The notes below the pieces were generated by a model, which worked only from the letters and a program-made list of their open reading frames with translations, was not told where the DNA came from and did no database searches. The position numbers and the translations under genes are program-made. Below are positions 1-11,492 of a stretch of DNA of 64,000 bases, piece by piece. Each line of letters opens with the position of its first letter. The stretch's first letter is position 1. Source of the stretch: Fomes fomentarius (lineage: Eukaryota; Basidiomycota; Agaricomycetes; Polyporales; Polyporaceae). Where the stretch lies: NCBI GenBank assembly GCA_022606135.1, contig JABYQN010000003.1:1364001-1428000 (forward strand), given 5' to 3'.

Positions 1-364
1 CAGTCAGAGATGTCGTCTTGCGCCGCTTCATTCCTGCACGCATGCGCGATTGACAAGGAAGATGTCGTTGTGTTCTCTGTGTGATATGTGAATAGTGATG
101 CACTTGTACTAGGAGGCCCGCTGTTTCAGGTCGTCCACAATCAAGGTTGAGAGACTTGTACGTCCCGTATATTCTGACTTACAGCGCAGAGCACAAAGCG
201 TGACATTATGGTATGTACAAGATCAAAAATGACGGAGGGATCAGAAAGAATGATTCATGTGCAACAAGCTCACGGTAACGATGAACAAAGAGCTCAATAG
301 AACGCACGGTGGGCCCCCCACGCTTCCCCTAATGATATAGAAAGAGAACAAGTTACGGTAACGT

Positions 365-2355
365 TTACACCGCGCCCTTGATCTGTACTCTCCGGTATTT
401 CTCTTCGAACACCGATGCGAGCGGTGCGCCGGCGGGCTTGCAATCGAGGACCTTCTCCGCGTCTGGGTCATTCGGGTTCTGAAAGAAGCCCGCCCGATGT
501 TCGGTGAGGAACTCCCGTGCGGCCTCGAGCGTGTCGAACGCGAGCTCATTCTGGATAAAGGAAAGTTGCAGCGTCCGGTACCTGTCGAACGACGTCAGCA
601 CTCAGCGTCTCGCAGTTCCGTTCCGAGAAGATGACGAATAAAAGAACTTGAGGTAGGAGAGTGATATACGGAGGAATGGAAGGCTCGGAGAAGGTGCCTA
701 GCGGCAAGAAACAAGAAGAGATGTGTGTAAGACAATACTCACGCTTTTGTTATGACCATCAGCGCACGTATCCTCTCCCTATCAATGAAATGATCCATGA
801 TGTACGCCCCCATGTTGGGAGCATTCATATACAAATCAAAGAGTGCATGATAGTTGCCCATCGCCATCGCACGCTGGACCGCGAGCGCGTGTCGCACTGC
901 AGGAGCCTCTTTCTGTTGTGCTGTTAGCTGACCTACGTATAAATTTAAGTCTGCCAACCATGGGGTAGGTCCGCAGGTGATCAGTATGCTGGCATAAGTC
1001 GCGGTTGGGTGGAGCGTACCACTTCGATTGCGTCCATGCAAGAGCATCAGTATTCGGTATGCCGTGAATTCTTCCACCTTGCCGGGAATGCCAAGCTCAT
1101 AGAGATTCCGGAGCATCGCTTGACACTGGTTGTACTCAACCATGTCGCCCTGTGAGACAAACGTCATATATCAGAATAAATGTATGGACGCCATGACATA
1201 ACGAGTCGGAATATACATACTACTTCGAGCGCCATCCGCGCATGAATCTCATAAACTGTCACAGTGAACTCGTTCTTGATGCGCTGCACCTGTAAGTAGA
1301 CAATAAGGTGCGAATGTCGCTGTCAACACGCCCACCGCACAAACGCATGGAGGCGCACGGTAAGGTCCTGTCGCAGGCTCTTGAATTGACTGCATATCCA
1401 ATTATACGTCGTTTTCTCGCGCCACTTCTTCTTGAGCTGGTTCAGGGTCTCCTGCAGCACATGATATGGACGAATCTGCTCCGGTTTAGGTTCCTGCCGA
1501 CAGCCCGGTCTATAAGCGAGGGCTAAGAAAATGAAGACAAAGCTCACGGAAGTCAACCGCAAGTAGTCCTTGAATATCTCTTGTGACGTCCCAACAATAG
1601 TGAACCGGTCCCAGTTGGGCACGTTCTAAGTCTTGTCAGTACGTTCGCGGCAGAACGCAGTCCCAAAAGACACCACTGACCCCATTTGCTTCAGGCTCGT
1701 CAACGTCACATATCGCAGGGGTTCCAGAGCGCGATTTGTAGGGGTGTGAGTTAGTGTGCGTGCCGTACGTAGAAGAAGAGGAGTGGTTCTTGGATTGACG
1801 CCAACTTTTCTGCCGTTCGATCTCATGCTCCCGTTGGAAACGGGCGGCCCTGCGATTTAGTGCGGCGAGCTCGTCCGGATCCGACGCACTCGATGTCGAC
1901 GCTTTCGGCGCTGAATGTTTCTTCGTCTTCTTATTGCTCGCTGGAGTAAAGTCATTCCTATGGCGTGGCCAAACCTCGTTACTCCCGAACTCGAGCAGGT
2001 GCAGACAAGTCATGCGCTCACAACTTCCGCTTGAGGTTGCTTGGGAATATTGTGGGAGGGGGCTTGGGCAATAAACTCCAAGCCAGTTTCTCAGCCGTAA
2101 CCAGTCGCCAGTAAGCGAGGATTGAGGACACACCTTATCAATTGCACTCCGGCCCAGTCCGTAGTCCACAGAGTCTTCGCGGCAAAAGAGTCAGCAATCA
2201 CCTGTTTCAACTCTGCCTGGGCTTCCGCGCGGTTTGAATCGGTCATTTGCCCCAGACACTTGGCAACCCATTCTCTGGACACTCAGTGAGCACATTTCTA
2301 CGCAGCACCAGCGATCTTCCTACTTCAGTTGTGGTGGCCAGCTTTCAGAAGACAT
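365..2355 (-). CDS. THP3: SAC3/GANP-domain protein, THP3/LENG8-like
   Basis: Spliced gene. In yeast, Thp3 with Csn12 links transcription elongation to mRNA processing in the nucleus, and this copy probably does the same. Exon 1 (2324-2355) starts MSSESWPPQL and joins, through an intron, to KEWVAKCLGQM. This gives the WPPxLKxWV opening typical of LENG8/THP3. A charged linker follows (DELAALNRRAARFQREHEIE), then the SAC3 core: TIVGTSQEIFKDYLRLTS, EQIRPYHVLQETL, DMVEYNQCQAMLRNLYELG, VRHALAVQRAMAMGNYH and MDHFIDRERIRALMVITKA. The last exon (365-581) joins as KAYRTLQLSFIQNELAFD. The linker exon borders near 1640-2000 are not fully resolved. The SAC3 core rules out an ordinary PCI subunit. Confidence in the family is high; confidence in every splice site is moderate. 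Confidence 0.9.
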
Positions 2356-2789
2356 TGCACAACTCGGGATGCGTTGGCTGAATGAAAGTCTGCGATAGAG
2401 TCAAGCGCAAGAGAGAGGCTTCAAGCGGTGGTGGTTGTCTGTGTGACTGTCAGTATGTCGGGGTCGGAGGCAAGCTTCAAGAATCAAGACGGCGCTTGAC
2501 CCTGCGGCTTTGGCATCTCGTAAGTATTTGTTTCAAGATTATTTAAATATGAATGATGACCCTTTGTGTCAATATTTCACACTTTCCCGGTTTTGGTCCA
2601 CGCTCTCCATCCACCATCGTGCCGACACACATACTACAAAGTTTGGCATGATTACTGAACTAATTATAGGGGTGGAGACGACAGGTAGGCCTAATGCAAT
2701 GCACACTCTGACAATATGCGAGATGAACAATCCGATTGGATCTCAGCTATGCACCTCCAGGCAGGTTCGTACTCTACTCTAATGCATTT

Positions 2790-4162
2790 TCAGTGCTTCT
2801 CTACAGGAGGGTTGTAAACTGGGTTGAGAGGGTGGGTCAACATTTCAACCGCATATGGAGGGCCAGTAGAAGTACTTACGGATCTTCCTCGACTTGATGT
2901 AGGACCATTTGAAGCGCTTGACATAGAGAGAAATCGCGGTCAAAGCAGAGAAGAGGATGACAGCCTTCAAGCCAGCCTTCTTCCGTTCGTCGTGTTCAGG
3001 CTCTGCAGCCCAGTTCAAGAAGGTGACAACGTCCTTGGCCATTTGCGAAGTGGTGGCAGGAGTGCCTGACAAGTTGCAAAATCGGTGAGTTGAATACATC
3101 TGACTACAAAGTATATATATATATATATATATATACACTCACCATCGTCATACTCAACGAGGCCGTCGAATAGGACGCGTGCCATGGAGATGGCGTTGCC
3201 GGGGAAGTAGGGGTTGTAGTTCATGCCCTCACGGATCTCGAAACCAGCGGGAGGATCCCTGTAACCAGTGAGGAGGGAAAAGATGTAGTCCTAAACGGCG
3301 CAAGTCCGTTCTAAGTTCCTTCAAAGCCATCAAATACCATGTTCAAAGATGACGTACCGCACCGCCGTGACGAGCCTTGACGATCAAACTCAAGTCAGGA
3401 GGAAGCGCACCACCGTTGCTTGCACGAGCAGCCTCCTCGTTAGGGTATGGGGGAGGCAAGTAGTCGGAAAGCTTGCCGGGGCGGGTGAACATCTCGCCTT
3501 CATCGTTGGGGCCATCCTGGTACTCGATCTCCTCTGCCATGGCCTTCACCTCGTCGACGGTGTGGGATACACCAACAAGATTGCGCCAGGCAATGCGGTC
3601 CAAGGAGTGGCAGGCAGCGCAAACCTCACGGTATACCTGATATCCTCTCCGGATGCTGGAGGAATACGTCAGACGCGTGCATTCTGCCGTGACACGATGA
3701 GGAAGTTACCTGGCATGGTCGAACGAGTCGAGCAATCCTGAGTGAGACCAGGGGTATTGGGTGGGGTGGAGGCCCTCTTCCGCAGGAGAGTTCGCGTGAA
3801 CCTCCCCAATGAAGGGGAGGGTGCCATAGAGATTGGCGTACCATGCCACCGAACCGACAGTCAACAAGGTCGCGGAAGCCAAGGTTGCGCGAGAGTTGAC
3901 AAAAGACTGGAAATCGAAGCCAGACCCAAACTTAGGATTGGGATAGGATGCAGCAAGAAAATATGTCTCGTACCTCGAAGGCGGAGGAGGAAGCGGAGGA
4001 AGAGGAGGCAAAACGGACACGCTGTTCGAGTTGTGAGCGCGTCATCGAGCAAAGGAGTAGGATACGATATGTACACACCGGAAGGGAGCGCGCGGAGAAC
4101 GAGCTTGGCCCGCGGAGGGCGGCGACGTTCTTCAGGGCACCCGCAGGGAGCCTGGCAAGCAT
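2790..4162 (-). CDS. CYT1: Cytochrome c1, heme protein of respiratory complex III
   Basis: Catalytic subunit of the cytochrome bc1 complex in the mitochondrial inner membrane; it passes electrons from the Rieske protein to cytochrome c. Seven exons close in frame: 4079-4162, 3974-4021, 3710-3930, 3358-3655, 3143-3290, 2880-3065 and 2790-2818, giving 337 residues, close to the family length. Visible parts: a basic and Ser-rich transit peptide ([18 protein letters not shown]), the heme c site [25 protein letters not shown], the axial-Met region, and a C-terminal membrane helix followed by [15 protein letters not shown] and the end LYNPPVEKH. The start at 4162 was chosen because it gives a clean transit peptide; an in-frame upstream start at 4267 adds an Arg-rich run. 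The intron at 3066-3142 carries a TA microsatellite. Confidence 0.96.
3112..3135. repeat. (TA)12 microsatellite inside a CYT1 intron
   Basis: Twenty-four bases of uninterrupted TA. It lies in the 77-nt intron between CYT1 exons 5 and 6, a few bases downstream of the GTGAGT donor, and fills about a third of that intron. Confidence 0.97.
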
Positions 4163-4786
4163 TTTGGAGATGAGCACAAGTCGGTCGTCGTCGACGCGGA
4201 TATTCGAGAGGCAAGCCCGCCGGCGCCTCTCCTCCTCTCGCCTCCTCCCGGGAGAACCCGGATCCATGTCCCGAACAAATCACATCCTGCCGTTTTGTGT
4301 CTCCGGACCTGCCCCGCCCATGGCCGAGATCCCTCTCAGCGACCCCCGAGCGCCCGACTCCCTGCCGGCCGTAAGTACCAATTAGTCCCGAATATTTATC
4401 CTCGCAGAGCATGAATAGCCGAAATTGGCCTATCTGGAGGCCAAAAACAACGAAGCGCCCGCGTAGTTTATGCGGCATTTCGTACCTCTGAGCAGTTACC
4501 TCTGCGTCCTAGCCTCTCTCTCAAGGCGATTGAAAGTGGGTCACCCTTCCGTCATGCGTGTACCCTTCGACTACTATCTCGTCAATTGAAATCACACGGT
4601 GGCAATGCACACAACACATCAGGATATGAAATAGGAAGTCATCGCAATCGTGCAATGCGTAAATGTGTCCTAGTTTACAGGCAAGAGCCATACACATAGC
4701 GTGACAGAGAAGATGAAGATCCAGACGAAGGATATCTGAGATAGGAAGCAACCTGTGCGGGAAAGGAGTGCTTGTACCGTACGACC

Positions 4787-5257
4787 TCAGTCGCAACAAA
4801 TTTCTGCGCCGCACAACACACCTCATCAATGCCCGACACCTCTGAAAGATAGCAGACGATACAAACGCACCTTCGGCACAGCAACACAAACACGCTCCGG
4901 CCAAACATGCCATGCAGCCCCCTCCTCCACCGCTCTTCTCTTGTTGTCTAAACGCACCGAGCAAAAAATGGGTTAGTCGTACCACACCGGCTAGAGCAAA
5001 TTACCACGTACACTATGACTGTTTGTGGTGGAGGCTGGGGCTGGTAAGGCTGGCCGTACGGCTGCTGGTAACCACCGTAGGCCTGCTGTGGCTGCTGAGG
5101 GTAGTAACCGCCCTGACCCGGGGGAGGACCTGTCAGTGGCATTGCATGTGAGTCTCAAGCGCCGCGGTGTGCAGAATCCCAGCCAAAGCGCACCTTGAGG
5201 AGGGTAGTACTGCTGCTGCTGGGGGGCGCCACCGCCGTAGTAGTCTTTGGCCGACAT
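4787..5257 (-). CDS. Small CYSTM-like cysteine-rich protein, 91 aa
   Basis: Four exons (5194-5257, 5012-5129, 4871-4947, 4787-4803) close in frame to 91 residues. The N-terminal two thirds is low-complexity Gly/Gln/Pro/Tyr sequence (MSAKDYYGGGAPQQQQYY, then repeated GGYQQPYGQ units). The C-terminus is a Gly run followed by CMACLAGACLCCCAEEICCD and stop. That layout, a disordered PQY-rich part and a terminal Cys-rich hydrophobic patch, is the CYSTM family pattern. Family members are tail-anchored or plasma-membrane stress-related proteins; the role here is inferred from the family only. The last exon is only 17 nt and was placed because it restores the expected EEICCD end; the alternative acceptor gives a longer tail unlike the family. 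Confidence 0.8.
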
Positions 5258-5307
5258 GATGGGAAATGCGAGAGGGAGAGTAGGAGGTAGGGATGCAACC
5301 GCTGCTG

Positions 5308-5318
5308 GCTTATAATAG
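5308..5318 (-). promoter_or_regulatory. TATA-like element of the CYSTM-like gene
   Basis: On the minus strand it reads TATTATAAGCC, about 55 bases before the start codon at 5257. It is the only TATA-like match in the proximal upstream sequence. Confidence 0.5.
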
Positions 5319-6197
5319 GCTTGTCCCACGTGACGCAGAGCCGCCGCGCGCATCCCGGGCGGCAGCAGGACCAGTGCGGCATCGCCGAGCTCTTACATCC
5401 TTCTTCTGACCAACTATCCTTCCTCTCTCCGCTCAGCAACTACTGCGATAGCACCGCTCGTCTGCGCATTCACTGCGCAGCACCCGGCTGTGCTTCAAGC
5501 GAAAGGTCTTGAGGCGAACCTCTACGTAGGACGAAGCCTCTGTACAGCTTCCAGGGCAGCTGAATACTACACCTAAAATACGAGGGCCCCTGCGCAGGGC
5601 CCACGATCCGGCCACGCTGGTCCAGGATGTTATCAGCCATGCTTGACCGCATCTGCATCGTGTCGATACCATCCCATCCCAATCAGAGACTCAGCCACAT
5701 CCGGGTACTGACTGGTACTTAGCTTCTGCCGTGTAAGTAAATATCCGGAGAAAGTGCGTCCAGGGCCAAGTGCAGGGGGCCACAACAGGGCCACAACGTG
5801 TTTTCCATTTCCATCTGCCAAGCAAAGCATACAGCGAACGCGCGTCGGCATTACTCTATACGACATACGTAAAACGACCTTGGTACAAACAACTAATCGC
5901 GTAGACGTCCAAGGAGATTAGGGTAGAACGAAAGAACGAACAGATATACTCGTGGAAGCAGTGGGCTCGAACCGGAAATCGAAGAATTAGCACAACACCA
6001 CGGAAGAAGAGCGAATCAACGTGAGCAGAGCGTCTAACGAACAAGGCCCAACATCGGGACGGGTACAAACAATACATCGACCAGCCAATAGCGCAGTGCG
6101 TACGCTCTGTGGGGTGGGGAGTATCGTGTATGGGGTTTAGTCTTTTAGGTTCGGATATTACAAAGAGCGCGGAGGTGGTCCGATCCTTGATGGGGGG
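5319..6197. other. Intergenic, no gene seen
   Basis: About 0.9 kb between the upstream side of the CYSTM-like gene and the 3' end of the velvet gene. The open frames are short, lack family resemblance and do not splice into anything longer. Confidence 0.6.
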
Positions 6198-7391
6198 TCA
6201 GGAACTCAGCGGCGGCCCACGGGCAAACTGAATATTGGTAGCAAAAGCGTACATTCGGGCACCCTGCTGCAGAAAATACTGCGTCAACGGCGTTTGCGCT
6301 GCAGGTGATGAGAACGGGGAACATAAGCCTGTGCTCCTGTCATTTTGGCGCAAATGTCACAGCTTCTCACCGGGAGCTACGTAGTCACGGAGTGGATAAA
6401 CGTCGAAGGGCAGGGAGCGCGCCTCAGTGACCATAGTTCCCCTGCCCTGGTCGACCACCGCTCCCGGGTTGTCGAACCTAAGATATGATTAGAGATGTCC
6501 AGATATTCGAATCTGGCCACGACCACACCTACCGCGGGAGCCGGATCAGAGTGACCTTCAGCTGGTATCGCCCCCTCTGCCTTATGCTCACATCCGGAAA
6601 GACAAAGTATACCCCCCGACGTCCTTGTAGGTTGCGGAGTAGGTGCGGCGAGGACACCAAATTTCCATACAGCAACCGCTCCCGCTGGTTTCGGCCTTCT
6701 CCATCCGTTACGTAGTCCATGGGCGCGGACCCATCCGAGGTGAGCAGAGACAATTGGGCGACCAAGAACGGAAGCTCCATTTCGCTGCACGTCTTCTCAG
6801 CGGGCATCCATTAACCTCACATTTCTACCGCGCTTACTCACTCAATAATTGCCCGCCCGGCCGAGTCGCGCATGACGAGCTGCGCTATCAGAGGCGGCGC
6901 AAGAGGCAACCGTGTAAGGGTCGACGCCCCAAACTCAGCTGTCCGATCTGGGTGTTGTACGATTTCCAGACGAAACGACCTGTGGAATATATCATCAGTC
7001 TACGCCGCCCACTATGTGCAAGTGACATCGCACGAGAGATGATCACGGTACCTGGACTGTCCACTAGACGCTTCAGCGACCGCGACATCGACCTCCTCGT
7101 AATTATTAAGAATCGACTCTGGTCTGTTCACACCACGCGCACGATGCGACAGGGGAGAGGAAGGGTGCCGAGCATACGGCAATGTGTCTGCTCGAGGACT
7201 TCCATTGGACAGGAAATTGATTGAGAGCTTGTTGCGATCCTGAGGCGACAAAGTATGACCTCGTGAGTTGGAGTTGCCGCTACATAGAACCTCGGGAGAG
7301 GCACAGCGGTCCAGGTTGAAGGGGTCTGCTAGCTGGATGACGATCACGATGAGGGTGTGGAGACGCAAGATTGTGAATAGGTGCGCACCAT
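6198..7391 (-). CDS. Velvet-domain transcriptional regulator
   Basis: Velvet proteins (VosA/VelB/VelC/VeA group) bind DNA as homo- or heterodimers and tie development to secondary metabolism. The domain is split over exons 6842-6979 (SFRLEIVQHPDRTAEFG, then LAPPLIAQLVMRDSAGRAII), 6533-6784 (LLYGNLVSSPHLLRNLQG, GVYFVFPDVSIRQRGRYQLK) and 6371-6477 (FDVYPLRDYVAPA). The last exon, 6198-6298, ends in FARGPPLSS. The N-terminal exon 7052-7332 is Ser/Pro/Asn-rich and has no ATG. I place the start as an ATG-only exon (7389-7391) spliced through a 56-nt intron, which gives 293 residues and closes in frame; this start is an inference. Which velvet subgroup it belongs to cannot be told from the motifs alone. 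Confidence 0.88.
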
Positions 7392-7851
7392 TCCGCCTCG
7401 AGAGGCTGAGTTCGCGTTGTGGGGGCTTCCTGACGCAAACGTGTGCGGCACTGGTCGCCTTTTGAGACTACGCGGATGGACAGCGCTCTGAAGGAGTGAC
7501 TGCGTGGGCTTCCACGGCGAGGCCGGTCATCCAGAGTAGCCTCCAGTAAGAGGTCCGGTGCGTGCTACGTCAGCGTGCACACACGGAGGGAGCGACCCTT
7601 AGCCACATCTGGCCACGGACATAAATATGCGGACAAGATGGACAACCTCGCGAATTGATCGATGTAGGTCGGCTTCCTCAGGGACCGAGGTCTTCGAGGT
7701 TATGCCAATATAATGGCGCCGATACCAAACCGATGGCCACATCTGTCCGGAGCGGCCGTCTTAACTTAACGGCAGCCAGCCACGATCATTGGAAAGCGGA
7801 GGACCATGACTCACATGAGATTAGCGTACGACAGATTATACAGGAATTATA

Positions 7852-8737
7852 CTAGACTGCTCGCTTAACATAACTCCAGATACCAGCAAGCCCTGAGATG
7901 AAAGTTGCCGCGGCAAGTGCGGGCTTCACACCGGCTAGAACGTTGGAAAACAATAAGAGCGGGTACTCGCGGGGAAGCAAATCAGGAAGGCGTACCGGTT
8001 GACTTGTACAGGGCGCCGGTGAGGGCCCCAGCAGCCATACTGCCGTATGTATCGTGCTTACCCCGGAAGTGGTCTATTGACGAATTGAATGTATTGTAGA
8101 CGAGAGCTAGACGGCGATGAGACGGTAAGCGAAAGACGTCAAAGGAGAAGAAAAAGAATTCGTACCGAGACAGCCGGCGGAATTGCCTATGAATGTACCT
8201 CGTCGGGTGATCGAGTTGAGGATACTGTTGATCCTCAAGCGAGCATTGGAGACCGCCAGGGGTTTACGTGCGCCCTCGCGCAGTCCCCATACGCCGCCAA
8301 GGGCTAGTCCTGGAAGGAGGGTGTGAGCATGTGATGGCGGAAAACAATAAGAGTAGATAACGTGTGACGAATTGGGGTGACGTGCGGTCATACTAGCATG
8401 AACGCGCAGGTCTCGTCTTCGAAGGAGAAGTACGATGGAAGGAGAGGACGTGAAAAACCGATAAAGCGTACGGACCACTGAGGTACATCGTTCCCGTGCC
8501 ATAAGACAAGTCGTCACTCCAACCCCGCGAGGGAATCGCGCCCCCGGCTCCCGGCAGATCAGTCGTTTTGTCATCATCGAGCAATAGGTAGTCGAGCTTG
8601 TCTTCTAGGCCAGCCAGGGGGTGAAGTTTTGATGGATCGAACGAGCCGAGGAGCAGGTCGGAGCCTGAGCTCTGCACATCGTCCAGGTTGTCGTCCTTGA
8701 GCAGCGAGTAGTCGACCCTGTCGTGCGCGCCGGCCAT
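7852..8737 (-). CDS. TIM23: TIM23, mitochondrial presequence translocase channel subunit
   Basis: Core of the TIM23 complex, which moves presequence proteins across or into the inner mitochondrial membrane. Four exons (8476-8737, 8166-8309, 7996-8106, 7852-7934) close in frame to 199 residues. The N-terminal intermembrane part carries LHPLAGLEDKLDYLLLDDD and IPSRGWSDDLSYGTGTMYL. The Tim17/22/23 core with Gly-rich helices follows (LALGGVWGLREGARKPL, LNSITRRGTFIGNSAGCLA, YGSMAAGALTGALYKST, ALAAATFISGLAGIW). The start is the ATG at 8737; the frame stays open a few codons upstream but without another ATG. Introns 1 and 3 begin GTCCGT and GTACGC, acceptable but not consensus. Confidence 0.96.
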
Positions 8738-9668
8738 CGTCTCCAATTATGACGAAAGGAAGTACGAAGGAGGGAGAGAGTGAGTGAGTGAGTGAGAACA
8801 CTGACGAAACTGCTTTGCTCGCTGGAAGCTCTGTCATTGGTCTTATTACGTAAGCTCCCTCGTGGCCCTGGCGCTTGCTTGAGCACGCGTTAAGCTTCGT
8901 TGCTTGAAGTGAAGTTGAACCACCTCCCACATACCGCTAGTCCGCTGGCGGCGCGGTCCGAGATATACCTCTCACACGTCCGAACGTGCAGGTACGTGCT
9001 ATCATATAGAGAGAACTTGCGAATATGAGCCATTGAACCTTCTCCCAGTCGGTGACCCTCTTTCTGAATTTGACAGTTCCGCCGATGTCCATGGAGGCGA
9101 TGCGGCTTGTGCCGATAGTTTCCCTGCATGGGAGTTAGAACGCGGCCTTGGTAGGTATATCCCCGTTATTGACCAATCTTCACGAGTGAGTTCTCACTCA
9201 CATTGTGGGATGGCTCGAGAGCCAGATTACGGGATAGGTGCATCGTGTGTATTAATGCCACGAGTCCTGCGCCTCGCACTTACACCGCTGGTCGGACCGT
9301 TACAATACAATGAGGTGGGAGTGTGGCAAGCCCATCCCTCTACCATTGGTCAGAGATCTCAGGGGGCGGCAGGCCCTCTACTACCTAGGCACAGTGATAC
9401 TGACCTGGCACATTCTCATACGGTGTCGTGACGTCTTTAGTCCGGACTAACAATTATGGTTCTCTCAGCCTCGACATCTAGAAGCTTGCTGCTGACGCTA
9501 AGGCGCGGAGGCGGTGCACATGCACGTCGGACCCTTGGTACAGCCCGTGCCTCCCCATACTACGTGCAGCTTCGTTGTCCCGACGTGAGTTCCTCATTTC
9601 GTGTGGGACGTCACAGAACAAGGATTGGCGTGAGCGTCCGGGCTCTGTCTTCAGACGTCTACCCTGTT
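8738..9668. other. Intergenic, no gene seen
   Basis: About 0.9 kb holding the upstream region of TIM23, with a short GTGA tandem repeat at 8780-8796, and the 3' flank of the HET-domain gene. The open frames in it do not resemble any family I know. Confidence 0.55.
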
Positions 9669-11492
9669 TCAACCCTTGACAAAGTCAATATTAAGCGAGT
9701 ATACATCTAGGCGCGTCAACCATGCACTAAATGTCAGTCTGACTCGCCGAAGTCCCCAGATAAACTCCTTCGATCCGCCCTGCCATACTGCAGCGTGTCC
9801 CGTCGGACAGCTCGGTGCGTGTCCTTCCGCGAACCTCTCGGCAGGACGACGTTTCTTGCCTAGACTGGATTGAGTCCCTTTCGACGACATGCTCGCTGTA
9901 GGTGTCCCCCCGGCAGTTCCCGAACCCATAACGGATGCGCATAAGAAACTACCCAGACATGGGCATCTCCCAAGATGAATCTCTATCATCTCTTCAGCAC
10001 TCCGCAGCACGAGCATACAAGGCGATGGTGTGATGTCCGCAACACGTAACACCAAGTGATCTTCGCTGCCTCGCTTCATTGTTACCTGGAACCCCTCTTC
10101 TCCAAGCTTGGAAACGACCCATCCTGGAATGACGACGTCGCATGGACACTTGAACGACGGAGGTGTTACCATAAGATTCGCCGGACGCTGCGCCATCGAC
10201 GACTGCCTGTATGGAATGCAGATATCCTTCATCTCGACGGGGATCATCACCTTGGTACCCCGTGAGTCTGAGAGTGTTACCGCCCGGAAGTACGCGTACG
10301 GTGGAACTTGTGGCCGACCGACATAGTGACCAACGAAGAAACGCCCTGACGTTCCTTGAGGGTAGAGGAGTAGCGCGAGCAAGTGCCCGGCGGCGTCCTC
10401 GCATGCGAGAACCGCCAGATAAGTTGTCTTTCCGGGATCGTGATGGATGGGAATGACCGGGAACCGTGAACGCATGCCGTAGCTTGTGACCGTATACTCT
10501 GGAATGACAAAGGGCATGCCAACCCGTGCCTCGAACGATTCGACAGGGACAGAGCGGATGCCTATAGAGTTGACAAAGGCGTCTGGGGACCATGCGAAGA
10601 GGTTCCTCGACTGCCAGTACCGGTCGTCGTCGCTGGTCGAGTGAGAGCTCAGGTTCTTGTACAATAACTCATCATCGTACAGCGTCGGTCCCCACGCAAA
10701 GATGCTCTGATCCGGCACGTGTTTGAGGATCTCCTCCTGCAGCCGGATGAACGCGTTCGCCCCTTCCCCGTAGATCGTCGGCATGTTTACACCAAATATG
10801 CCCATAAGCGAGTATGCCCGGTCTTCCTCTCGCGTAGTCTGCCGCTTCGATGCCCACGACATGCGTTTCGCAACGCTCACGGTATCGAGCGACTGCCGGT
10901 GCGTGAGGATCGCAGAGTCTATGCCGGTAATCTCCTCGACAAGATCTGCCAGGTTCTCCTTCGTTCCAAGTAGGTGCCACCGTCTCGAGACGAACACGAC
11001 CACCGCCGGTGCAATGAGTTCTTGTAGGGTCCACCCGCGTGCGAACCATCTGCTCCGGCGGAATTTGGAGTCTTTGAGCCGCGGGTCGTGGTCATCGTCG
11101 ACGTCCTCCAGGAACGCGAAGCAAACGTCTGCCGCGGCGTACCACTCGTACATAGAATTGATAGTCTCTGAGAGCTCTGCGCTGCTCGTCTTGTCGACGC
11201 AGCAGGAGTCGATCCACACCCAACGGTAGCCGTGCCGCTGGGCCAGGGCGCAACAGCCTCTGATCTTGTCTGAAGCATTCGAGAGTATGGAGGTGGTCGC
11301 ATGCGGTTTGAGCTTGCGCCGCTGGCCCTTGAAACCCGAGAATTTCTTATCGGTTTCAGCCTGGATAGCACGAAGATCCTGGAAGCATTGCTCTCCATCC
11401 TGGCGCCAGACGTGGGATAAGATCGCGTAGCGGTGCTCGCGCGGTCTGTCGACATGGTGGAAGGTCCCATTTCCTGTGTTCAACAACCACAT
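9669..11492 (-). CDS. HET-domain (heterokaryon incompatibility) protein, intact
   Basis: Single uninterrupted frame of 607 codons from the ATG at 11492, preceded by MRLRL-type codons without ATG. HET domains act in fungal non-self recognition and, when triggered, in cell death; they are also widespread with unknown roles in basidiomycetes. The three classical blocks are present: YAILSHVWRQDGEQCFQDL near the N-terminus, YRWVWIDSCCVDKTSSAEL with INSMYEWYAAADVCFAFL in the middle, and SRWFARGWTLQELIAP. Then come EDRAYSLMGIFGVNMPTIY and GEGANAFIRLQEEILKH. The C-terminal 250 residues show no second domain I recognise; no NACHT, ankyrin or WD40 repeats are visible. A decayed relative lies directly upstream on the same strand. 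Confidence 0.92.
   Translation of the reverse strand: MWLLNTGNGTFHHVDRPREHRYAILSHVWRQDGEQCFQDLRAIQAETDKKFSGFKGQRRKLKPHATTSILSNASDKIRGCCALAQRHGYRWVWIDSCCVDKTSSAELSETINSMYEWYAAADVCFAFLEDVDDDHDPRLKDSKFRRSRWFARGWTLQELIAPAVVVFVSRRWHLLGTKENLADLVEEITGIDSAILTHRQSLDTVSVAKRMSWASKRQTTREEDRAYSLMGIFGVNMPTIYGEGANAFIRLQEEILKHVPDQSIFAWGPTLYDDELLYKNLSSHSTSDDDRYWQSRNLFAWSPDAFVNSIGIRSVPVESFEARVGMPFVIPEYTVTSYGMRSRFPVIPIHHDPGKTTYLAVLACEDAAGHLLALLLYPQGTSGRFFVGHYVGRPQVPPYAYFRAVTLSDSRGTKVMIPVEMKDICIPYRQSSMAQRPANLMVTPPSFKCPCDVVIPGWVVSKLGEEGFQVTMKRGSEDHLVLRVADITPSPCMLVLRSAEEMIEIHLGRCPCLGSFLCASVMGSGTAGGTPTASMSSKGTQSSLGKKRRPAERFAEGHAPSCPTGHAAVWQGGSKEFIWGLRRVRLTFSAWLTRLDVYSLNIDFVKG

Noticed and set aside
2510..2782. 90-codon plus-strand frame between the SAC3 gene and CYT1
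   Set aside because: Composition and context fit upstream or downstream untranslated DNA; no family match.
5930..6030. GGTTCGAGCC on the minus strand, resembling a tRNA T loop
   Set aside because: Flanking bases do not form the T stem or an acceptor stem; no anticodon arm.
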